Part shown: positions 1 to 7,224 of the stretch, one piece after another
How positions within the stretch are numbered: the stretch's first letter is position 1
Layout of the letters: every line of letters starts with the position of its first letter
NCBI GenBank assembly: GCA_947166385.1
Contig: CAMVEB010000010.1
Span: 44,233 to 108,232, forward strand
DNA length: 64,000 nt
From: an uncultured Clostridia bacterium
GTDB lineage: Bacteria; Bacillota; Clostridia; Christensenellales; Aristaeellaceae
Direction: 5' to 3'
Translations under genes and position numbers: made by a program
Notes under the pieces: model-generated
What the model was told of the DNA's origin: nothing
Databases searched by the model: none
Seen by the model: only the letters and a program-made list of their open reading frames with translations

Positions 1-1733
1 ATGAAGATTTCCTCGTCCTTGAGCTTCAGATTGCGATTCAGATATTTTTCAATGTTGAAAGCGTTCTTTGGATCATAATCCGACAGGTATTTGTAGTTGG
101 GATGTTGAGTGATGTCATACTTTTCCGACAGGAACGGTCTTACGCCGCGAACCTGAAGGATGCACTTGCTGCCGTCCATGACGGCAAGCTCATCAATGGA
201 CATAAGATCTTTGCCGATTTTCTGGTAATTCCGGGTAGATGAATTCTCCCGGCCGCGGGTTTCACCCATGTTGTAGTAATCGATTGTTTCCTTGCCGAGG
301 ATCTCTGTCACTTCCTTGAGGGTGGTTTTTTCCTTGCCGCCCAGGAAAACAAAAGAGTCCATATTGCCGATGATCGTGTCAGCGTTGTCCTTGTAGATTG
401 CTTTCAGCTGACTCTGCGCCTGAAGTACAAGGCAAGCTGAGATTTCACGGCTTCGGATTGTGGCCACCAGCTTTTCCAGATTGGGAATTTGGCCGATGTT
501 GGCGCACTCGTCTATCAGACAGCGAACATGTACGGGGAGCCTTCCGCCGTATACATCGTCTGCTTTTTCGCAAAGTAGGTTGAACAGCTGGGAATAAACC
601 ATGCTGATCAAAAAATTGAACGAGGAATCCGTATCGGACATAATCAGGAACAGGGCGGATTTCTCATCGCCCAGAGTGTCGAGCTCAAGCTCGTCATAGG
701 ATGTGATTTCCCGCAGCTCCGCGATATCGAATACCGCGAGCCGCGCGCCGCATGAAATGAGGATTGATTTCGCTGTTTTTCCCGCAGCCAGTTTGAATTT
801 CTTGTACTGTCTCACAGCAAAATGCTGGGGATCTCTGGCTTCCAAGCGTTCAAACATCATATCGACTGGATTTTGATAATCCTCATCGTCTTCTCTGGTG
901 TCCATTGAGTTGAGCATGTCAATCATGGTGGAGAAGTTTTGCTCCGGTTCGGGAGCTTCGTAATGGATATAGCCGATCAAAGCGCAGTAGAGCATGGTTT
1001 CGGCTTTGAGCCAGAAATCATCGCCGCCTTTGTTTTCGCCCTTCGTATTCGCAATCAGGGTTGTCACAAGCTTCAGGATGTCCTTTTCTGAATGAATATA
1101 GGCGAAGGGGTTATAATGCATGCTCTTGTTGAAATTGATCGTGTTGAACACTTTAATACGGTAATGATCCTTTTGCAGGAGTTTCCCGCATTCGATCAGG
1201 ATACTGCCCTTGGGGTCTGTCACGACATATGAGCTGTGCAGCTGCATCAGGTTAGGCTTCAGCCAGAACCGTGTTTTACCGGAACCGGAGCCGCCGACAA
1301 TCAGAACATTTTTGTTCCGGGCGTACTTTGGCTTGGGTACCCGGCTTTCCATGGTCAGGCCTTCTGTCTTTGTCAGGATGATGTTCTTCCGGGGATTCGG
1401 GTTCATAAAAGGGACGATATCCGCATGCTTTCCCCAGCAGGCGGAGCCAAATTCCACGTTTTTTCGGAACTTTTTTCTGTCTTTGCCCTTGACCTTTACA
1501 AGCATTCGCAGCATGATACCGAACACAGCCCCAATCAGCAGATCAAACGGATGAAAGCTCGGAAGCGGCGACTGCAGGGCAGCAGTTAATCCCTGTATTC
1601 CATGCAGTAGCTTTTCGGATGCGTTCGCTCCCTCCGCAAGCCGCCAGCTTTCTCCGAACTTGGTTGCCAGGAGGCCAAACAGAACATACGGGATGTTCAT
1701 GATGATCAGTTTTTTTATCTTGTCCCTGGTCAT
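1..1733 (-). CDS. VirD4/TraG-type conjugative coupling ATPase, C-terminus cut by window start
   Basis: This gene is missing from the ORF track because it runs off the window. Reading back from an ATG at 1733 gives at least 577 residues. Two N-terminal hydrophobic segments (about residues 9-24 and 63-79) precede a Walker A motif GGSGSGKT at about 147-154. Further on, a Walker B-like CLIDECANIG is followed by IPNLEKLVATIRSREIS, the signature of type IV coupling proteins (VirD4/TraG/PcfC). In that family the membrane ATPase brings the relaxase-DNA complex to the mating channel. Its start overlaps the pcfB-like stop by 4 bp (ATGA), and pcfB-pcfC order is the known arrangement in Gram-positive conjugation modules. 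No relaxase is visible here; it may lie left of base 1. Confidence 0.93.
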   Translation of the reverse strand, partial: MTRDKIKKLIIMNIPYVLFGLLATKFGESWRLAEGANASEKLLHGIQGLTAALQSPLPSFHPFDLLIGAVFGIMLRMLVKVKGKDRKKFRKNVEFGSACWGKHADIVPFMNPNPRKNIILTKTEGLTMESRVPKPKYARNKNVLIVGGSGSGKTRFWLKPNLMQLHSSYVVTDPKGSILIECGKLLQKDHYRIKVFNTINFNKSMHYNPFAYIHSEKDILKLVTTLIANTKGENKGGDDFWLKAETMLYCALIGYIHYEAPEPEQNFSTMIDMLNSMDTREDDEDYQNPVDMMFERLEARDPQHFAVRQYKKFKLAAGKTAKSILISCGARLAVFDIAELREITSYDELELDTLGDEKSALFLIMSDTDSSFNFLISMVYSQLFNLLCEKADDVYGGRLPVHVRCLIDECANIGQIPNLEKLVATIRSREISACLVLQAQSQLKAIYKDNADTIIGNMDSFVFLGGKEKTTLKEVTEILGKETIDYYNMGETRGRENSSTRNYQKIGKDLMSIDELAVMDGSKCILQVRGVRPFLSEKYDITQHPNYKYLSDYDPKNAFNIEKYLNRNLKLKDEEIF

Positions 1734-2215
1734 CTGCTGATCTCCCTGCGTACCGCGCGGTCTTTGTCCATGCCCTTAATCATCTCGCGGAAGGCGGCTA
1801 TCATCTTGTGAATGGACGGACGCTCTTCGCGGCCGTGCTCAACGAAGTGATCAATGTACTCCTTCATAGCGGATGTAATAGCATCCTTATCCCGGGATTT
1901 GAAGAAAACCAGAAATTGCGGTTTCCCGTCTTTCTCGACTTTCTTCACGGCATAATCCACGCCGTATTTTCTTGCGATCCTGTTGAAGGATCTGAGGTTG
2001 ATGTCATCGCCAATCTCCACATTTTCCACGCCGGCATTCTGGCCAACCAGCTGTTTTACCGTCTGCTTTCCGTGAGGGACAACATCCTTGTGTTCCTGCA
2101 CTTTATGCTTCGAGTAATTCAGAAAATGAATCATGGCTGATTTCAGCGTCTTTCCGGTAAACTTTCCGGAAGATACCATCAGCGTGACCGTGCGATGCTC
2201 AAGCTCTTCCTGCAT
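1730..2215 (-). CDS. PcfB family (DUF3801) conjugation accessory protein
   Basis: This 161-residue protein has no signal peptide or membrane segment. The pattern TGKTLKSAMIHFLNYSKHK, a central SFNRIARKYGVDYAVKK and a FFKSRDKDAITSAMKEY stretch match my memory of the PcfB/DUF3801 family. In pCF10 the family member works with the coupling protein PcfC during substrate docking. It lies directly upstream of the VirD4-like gene with a 4 bp overlap, so the pair is translationally coupled. The start at 2215 has a GGAGGGATGAAAC ribosome site. A terminator just upstream suggests that this pair is transcribed partly independently of the surface-protein genes. Confidence 0.85.
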   Translation of the reverse strand: MQEELEHRTVTLMVSSGKFTGKTLKSAMIHFLNYSKHKVQEHKDVVPHGKQTVKQLVGQNAGVENVEIGDDINLRSFNRIARKYGVDYAVKKVEKDGKPQFLVFFKSRDKDAITSAMKEYIDHFVEHGREERPSIHKMIAAFREMIKGMDKDRAVRREISR

Positions 2216-2232
2216 GTTTCATCCCTCCTTCC

Positions 2233-2268
2233 AAAAAAAGAGATGCCTCTGAGCCAGGGAGGCACCTC
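2233..2268 (-). terminator. Rho-independent terminator between small secreted gene and pcfB
   Basis: On the minus strand GAGGTGCCTC and GAGGCATCTC form a 10 bp stem (one G-T wobble, 9 nt loop) followed by seven Ts. It sits between the stop of the 146-residue secreted protein and the pcfB ribosome site, so it either ends the adhesin transcript or partly attenuates read-through into the transfer genes. Confidence 0.8.
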
Positions 2269-2293
2269 CAGTCGATGCAGGTATGTCTTCGGA

Positions 2294-2734
2294 TCACGCC
2301 TTAATCCAGTCGGTACGGCGCGCGATATACGTTTTTCCTTTGTACACATATCTCACCTTGTACTTGTAGTAGCAGTATCCTCTGCCAACACGAAGGTTGT
2401 ACTCTTCGCCGTAATTGATTCGGAAAATACCGGTTCCCACCCAGATATCTTTGGTGATCCCGGTGCCTTTTCTCAGATAAATGCGTTGATTGTCTACCAC
2501 TTTCCGGGCTTTTCCGCCTTCGCCGACCTTGCACCAGACATCAATGTAAACCTTGAAGTCCTTGGCATTCTTGCTTGCGGAAGTAAACTCGACAGTAATG
2601 ATCTTGGTTCTGGTCTGGTTATTCCAGTCGGAGTGAATAACATGAGCGCTGCCCGCGGCCATCCCGGTAAACGGGATGGCGCAGACCAGCAGCGCAGCCA
2701 TCAAAGCGGCAATAACACGGATGATCTTTTTCAT
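2294..2734 (-). CDS. Small secreted protein of unknown function
   Basis: This 146-residue protein starts with a classic signal peptide: MKK, a hydrophobic stretch to about residue 23, and a likely cleavage site after MAAG. The mature part is beta-rich and basic, with no anchor motif. It contains tandem-looking hydrophilic strands such as KIITVEFTSASKNAKDFKVYIDVW and ends in RRTDWIKA. I do not recognise a family. It begins 4 bp after the 794-residue SpaA-type gene and is the last gene before a terminator, so it is probably co-transcribed with the surface proteins and may be an accessory surface or pilus component. That role is inference from position only. Confidence 0.7.
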   Translation of the reverse strand: MKKIIRVIAALMAALLVCAIPFTGMAAGSAHVIHSDWNNQTRTKIITVEFTSASKNAKDFKVYIDVWCKVGEGGKARKVVDNQRIYLRKGTGITKDIWVGTGIFRINYGEEYNLRVGRGYCYYKYKVRYVYKGKTYIARRTDWIKA

Positions 2735-2738
2735 TGGT

Positions 2739-5123
2739 TTAATCCTCCTGTTTCTTGGGGGACTTCTTCCGGCGGATGATAAACAGCACTCCGCTCACGA
2801 GAATGAACCCGGCTCCCAAGATCATCAGGCCGGTAACAGCCATCTGTACGCCCGTCTGAATCACGGTGTAGTTGACCATGTGCGGCATGGTTTCAGGGAT
2901 TACGTAGTTTTCATCCATGACGACCTTGATGACTTCGCCGGAAACACTGAAGCCTTCCAGCGTTTCGATTTCCTTGATGTAGTACACGCCGCTGTCCTGA
3001 ACGGTGATGCTGACAATGCCGTTTTCGTCAGACACGTATTCGCCCAGGCTTGTTCCTTTTTCATCTTCCAGGCGGAACTTGACGCCAGATAGCGGATTGC
3101 CACTGGAATCAGTCTTCAGGAATTCATAGTGGTTCGGAATGTTCACGCATTTGATCATCTCCGGTGCTTTCCACTTTTCATCCACATGGATCACGATATC
3201 CAGCAGCCTGCAATAGCCTTCAGGCACCTTGCTTTCACGGATAATCCAGTCGCCATAACCGAACTTGGTGAAGGTCAGGCAACCATCCTTATCAGTTTTC
3301 AGCGTTTCAACGATTTCGGCAGTGTTGGCGTTCATGAGAACAAACTCAATGCCTTCCATGGGCTTTCCGGAGGTATCAGTCTTCTGCAGCGGCAGTTCCT
3401 GCGGAATGTTCACAAATCCCTGTGTCGGTTTTTCGGGATTGACGTATTTCTCGTTCACAGTGACGATGTTTTCTTTTGTGGAGAGCAGATAGCCATCCGG
3501 AGCTTTGGTCTCGCGTACCGTATAGCGGCCCTGCTCCACATGGGTGAAGCTGATTATACCGTCTTTATCGGAAACAGCGGTCATTACCAGTTTGCCTTCT
3601 TCGTTGAACAGTCCGAACTCGGCATCAGCCAGGGCTTTTCCATCCTGGTCAACCTTCTGCATCAGGATCTCTGTGGGAATATTGTTGATAATGGCCAGTG
3701 GTTCCTTCGGATTGATGAAGGTGCCATCCACAGTCACGGGCACGCGGGTATAGTCACGGACATAACCCGGCAGCGGTTCCTTTTCCTGAATGTAGTAGTC
3801 GCCATAAGGCACCTTTTCAAAGGTCGCAAAGCCTTTTTCATCGGTAACAGCGGTCTTGACCAGATAATTGGTATCCGTTGCGTACAGTCCAAACTGAACT
3901 CCCGCCAGAGGCTTACTGGCTTCATCTACCTTCATGATATAGAAGCGGGTGTAGTCATCCGTCACATGAGTGCGGCCGTCCACCTTACCCTCGGAATCCA
4001 CTGTGAAGGAGAACTCGGTCACACACAGTTCATAACCTTCCGGCGCCAGAACTTCCTTATATGTGTACTTCCCGGGCAAAGCAGGGAACGCAGGCACAAA
4101 CCCGTCTTCGCCGGTATAAGCCTTGCAGACGACTTCGCCTTCTTCGTTCCTGACCTCAATCAGCGTATTCGGCAGATAATCAGATCCGGCAATATCCAGC
4201 TTGGCAATTCTGGGAGTACCGTGAACGATCTCATCGATAATGGGAGCCTCGAGTGTGAATTCGCAGATTCCCTCGTCCGTAAGCTGTTTCCGGTCGATAT
4301 CGATATGGTAAGCGGCTTCGTTGATCTTCCACCCGTCCGGGGCGGCGATTTCTTTCAGCGTATAGTGTCCATGCGGGAAGTTCCCGGCAAAGGAAGCTTT
4401 GCCGTCCTTATCGGTCACTGCTACACCGACCAGCGTTCCCTTGGGAAGAGATCCGCCGACATACTTGATCTCTTCATGGTTATAGAGACCGAAAACAAAG
4501 CCTTCGCCCGGAGCGGTTTCAATTTCGCTGGAAACCAGCCCGTTGTCATGCTCTTTGGTTACGATGACCTGCTTTGCTTTTGAAAAATTGATCTTTGCGG
4601 GCAGGAATTCATCTGTAACGCTGACTGTTTCGATCACCACAGGCGTTTTCTGATCCGCGGCCTGAAGCAGTACATCATAGCGGTTTTCATCCACCTTGTA
4701 CCCGGCAGGAGCGCTTTTCTCTACAATGTAGTAGTGCCCCAGCGGAAGCAGCGGGCTTTCATCCTTACCCTCGGCGGTTGTCGTGATGGTTGCGGCGACT
4801 TCATCAGCCTTAAACCATTTGGTTCCTTCTTTGCCAACGATGTCTTCCACGGCACGGATTTCATAAACAGCGCCTTCAAGGTATCCCTCATGATAGTCAG
4901 GCGCATAAACGGTGAACCCGGTGGAATCCTGGGATTCCACGAAACCGGTCAGTACCATGCCTGTCTTTTCCAGGATGATCTTGCCCTTAATAGGCGTATT
5001 CGTAACAAAGATCTCCTGAGTGGTTTCATTCACTTCTTCGCCAAAGACGGCTGCCGGAAGACAGACAAGCAACAGCAGCAGGCTCAGAATCAGCGCGGTG
5101 AATCCTTTTCTTGTGATATTCAT
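2739..5123 (-). CDS. SpaA/CnaB-repeat surface protein with C-terminal membrane anchor
   Basis: This 794-residue protein has a signal peptide (residues 1-28) followed by about seven prealbumin-like CnaB/SpaA domains. Each opens with a K-x-D or EKTG strand (QKVDQDGKAL, LKTDSSGNPL) and closes near a glutamate in RETKAPDGY-type segments. Lys-Asn isopeptide bonds with a catalytic Glu are typical of this fold. The C-terminus is a hydrophobic helix followed by RRKKSPKKQED, the layout of a cell-wall sorting signal. The expected LPxTG is replaced by VIQTG. It is the only one of the three neighbouring surface proteins with an anchor. A class B sortase lies upstream in the same gene string and is the likely partner. 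Confidence 0.9.
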   Translation of the reverse strand: MNITRKGFTALILSLLLLLVCLPAAVFGEEVNETTQEIFVTNTPIKGKIILEKTGMVLTGFVESQDSTGFTVYAPDYHEGYLEGAVYEIRAVEDIVGKEGTKWFKADEVAATITTTAEGKDESPLLPLGHYYIVEKSAPAGYKVDENRYDVLLQAADQKTPVVIETVSVTDEFLPAKINFSKAKQVIVTKEHDNGLVSSEIETAPGEGFVFGLYNHEEIKYVGGSLPKGTLVGVAVTDKDGKASFAGNFPHGHYTLKEIAAPDGWKINEAAYHIDIDRKQLTDEGICEFTLEAPIIDEIVHGTPRIAKLDIAGSDYLPNTLIEVRNEEGEVVCKAYTGEDGFVPAFPALPGKYTYKEVLAPEGYELCVTEFSFTVDSEGKVDGRTHVTDDYTRFYIMKVDEASKPLAGVQFGLYATDTNYLVKTAVTDEKGFATFEKVPYGDYYIQEKEPLPGYVRDYTRVPVTVDGTFINPKEPLAIINNIPTEILMQKVDQDGKALADAEFGLFNEEGKLVMTAVSDKDGIISFTHVEQGRYTVRETKAPDGYLLSTKENIVTVNEKYVNPEKPTQGFVNIPQELPLQKTDTSGKPMEGIEFVLMNANTAEIVETLKTDKDGCLTFTKFGYGDWIIRESKVPEGYCRLLDIVIHVDEKWKAPEMIKCVNIPNHYEFLKTDSSGNPLSGVKFRLEDEKGTSLGEYVSDENGIVSITVQDSGVYYIKEIETLEGFSVSGEVIKVVMDENYVIPETMPHMVNYTVIQTGVQMAVTGLMILGAGFILVSGVLFIIRRKKSPKKQED

Positions 5124-5162
5124 TCGTTTTTATACCTCGTTTCATTGTCGTTATGGGCATAA

Positions 5163-5192
5163 GAAAGGGACAGCAGGGTTTTCCGCTGCCCC
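5163..5192 (-). terminator. Weak terminator or attenuator between two SpaA-type genes
   Basis: On the minus strand GGGGCAGC pairs with GCTGTCCC (8 bp, one wobble) and is followed by TTTCTT. The T-run is interrupted, so partial termination is more likely than full stop. It would lower expression of the anchored protein relative to its upstream neighbour. Confidence 0.45.
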
Positions 5193-5211
5193 ATATTCCG
5201 ATTCAATGCTT

Positions 5212-7215
5212 TCATTCGCCCGGCACCTTGATTGTGACTTCGTATCCGTCATCAATGTAGTCATCCGGAACATGCGTTTCCGCGACCTTGTACTCGCCCC
5301 AGGTAAGCAGCGGGGTTTCAGCGAAGCCGTTCTCGTCTGTTGTCAGGACAGCAACGATCTCTCCGACATCCTCACCATTATGGGAAGGCAGGCCTTTGAC
5401 GCGGGTCACCGTGAAAACAGCACCCGGAAGCCCTTTTTCCGTCTCGTCATCGGTTTTCACGATCTTGATCTTTCCCTGGAGCGGCATGTTTTTCACCGTG
5501 CGTTCAATAGTTTTGTCCATGATGACCGTGATCTTTTCGCTCCACAGGTTATACTTGTAGCCGACAGGGTTTTCGTGTTCCTTAACCAGGTAATCACCAA
5601 CCAGCAAATCCGGGGACGTTGCAATACCGTCATCGTTCGTCACCATGGTGGCGACCACATCGCCTTCGGTTCCGTCATCCTTTACGGCATAGATATCGAA
5701 CTGAAGGCCGGCGATCGCGTGACCGTCCAGTTCGTCGATCTTCTTGATCTTGATCCATCCGGGAGCATCCTCGTTCACAACCGTATCCAGCACCTTGATC
5801 GGATTGATGTAGGTTCCGTCAACATTTAGTCTCCATGTGTTCTTTGAAGCATGGAATCCATACGGTGCGGAGATTTCCTTAATGGTGTACTTGCCATAAG
5901 GAATCTTTTTGAACTGAACAATACCGTCAGCACCGGAAGTTGCTTCCATGATCTTTGCGCCTTTTTCGTTGTACAGGCCAAACACACAGCCCTCGAGAGG
6001 ATCGCCGTTTTCACGGGTTTTTAGCAGTTCAACATGGTTCACTTCATCCTTGATCGTGGTATGACCGATGACTTTGCCATCCTTGGTGACCGTGAAATCC
6101 ATGATCGCCACATTCAGCGCATAGCCCTCAGGCGCATAGGTTTCCTTGAAAGTGTAATTGCCCGGAACAACAGGAATGTCCGGGATTTCACCGTTCTCAT
6201 TTGTGTACTCGCGGTAGATCAGCGTTCTGTTCTCATCGTAAACCTCGATCAGCGCACCTGGCAGTTTTTCAGCACCGGTAATGTCTGTCTTGGTAATGGT
6301 CACAGGAATATAGATCAGTTCGTTCAGAACCGGCTCTGCAAGTTTCACCACAATGGTGTTTTCATTGGCAGCTTTGTTTGCGGAGGTCAGAACCACAGGA
6401 AACTTCTGAGTGCTCAGTTTCCAACCGTCCGGCACCGCCAACTCTTTCAGATAATAATTGCCATGCGGATACAGTCCGGAAATGGTCAGATTACCGTTCT
6501 TATCTGTTTTCGCGGTGGCCATCAGGGTGTTTGCGGGCAGCTGCTGGTTGTTGGCATAGTTGATGACGGAACTGTTATACAGGCCGAAAACAAAGCCTTC
6601 GCCGGCAACGACTTCAATCACCTGATGAACCATGCCGTTTTCCAGATTCGTGATCTTAGTCTGCTCTTTCTTCTTCTCCAGAGAGACCTTAATCGGCAGA
6701 TAAGTATTGGAAGCGGAAACCTTCACTTCAACCACGGCTGTTTTCTTGTCGATCGCGGCCAGGGTGAAATTGCAGCGCTCTGTGCTGTACACATAGCCGT
6801 CAGGCGCGGAAACTTCCACCAGGTAATACTTGCCCAGCGGCAGCAGGCTGGATTTCACGGAGCCCGTGCTTGTCGTTGTCAGCGTTTCGATCTTCTGATC
6901 TTTCGTATAGAAGGTCGTTCCTTCTTTACCGACGATGTCCTCAGCTGCGTGCAATTCGAACTTCGCACCGGCCAGATAGCCATTCTCATATACAGGCTTC
7001 ATAATCGAATAGCCGTTGGCGTCTGTTTCATTCTGGAACCGAACCAGCTGCAGGCCTTTCTTTTCCAGCATTACATCGCCGCGAACGGGGGTGTTTGTCA
7101 CATTCAGCGTGACTGTGACCGTATCATCCGCTGCAGCAGTGGTGAAATTCAGCCATGACAGCAGCATTACCAGCGCCATGAAAAGATGGAGAAATCTGTT
7201 TTTGTTCATATGCAA
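5212..7215 (-). CDS. SpaA/CnaB-repeat secreted surface protein without anchor
   Basis: This 667-residue protein has a signal peptide (MNKNRFLHLFMALVMLLSW) and about six CnaB-type domains, recognisable by opening strands such as ITKTDITGAEKLPGALIEVY and IKIVKTDDETEKGLPGAVF. It ends at VTIKVPGE with no hydrophobic helix or sorting motif, so it cannot be anchored by sortase in the usual way. Its first two domains resemble those of the 794-residue neighbour (GKEGT, LLPLGKYYLVE blocks), which suggests duplication. Its last domain resembles the last domain of the thioester protein upstream. It is probably a stalk or accessory subunit of an element-encoded surface structure used in mating. Confidence 0.88.
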   Translation of the reverse strand: MHMNKNRFLHLFMALVMLLSWLNFTTAAADDTVTVTLNVTNTPVRGDVMLEKKGLQLVRFQNETDANGYSIMKPVYENGYLAGAKFELHAAEDIVGKEGTTFYTKDQKIETLTTTSTGSVKSSLLPLGKYYLVEVSAPDGYVYSTERCNFTLAAIDKKTAVVEVKVSASNTYLPIKVSLEKKKEQTKITNLENGMVHQVIEVVAGEGFVFGLYNSSVINYANNQQLPANTLMATAKTDKNGNLTISGLYPHGNYYLKELAVPDGWKLSTQKFPVVLTSANKAANENTIVVKLAEPVLNELIYIPVTITKTDITGAEKLPGALIEVYDENRTLIYREYTNENGEIPDIPVVPGNYTFKETYAPEGYALNVAIMDFTVTKDGKVIGHTTIKDEVNHVELLKTRENGDPLEGCVFGLYNEKGAKIMEATSGADGIVQFKKIPYGKYTIKEISAPYGFHASKNTWRLNVDGTYINPIKVLDTVVNEDAPGWIKIKKIDELDGHAIAGLQFDIYAVKDDGTEGDVVATMVTNDDGIATSPDLLVGDYLVKEHENPVGYKYNLWSEKITVIMDKTIERTVKNMPLQGKIKIVKTDDETEKGLPGAVFTVTRVKGLPSHNGEDVGEIVAVLTTDENGFAETPLLTWGEYKVAETHVPDDYIDDGYEVTIKVPGE

Positions 7216-7224
7216 TATCCTCCG

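Noticed and set aside
3129-4583. 484-codon plus-strand ORF antisense to the SpaA-type gene
   Set aside because: It is the shadow of a repetitive, high-GC-third-position gene; no ribosome site, no recognisable protein, and the minus-strand product has a full domain structure.
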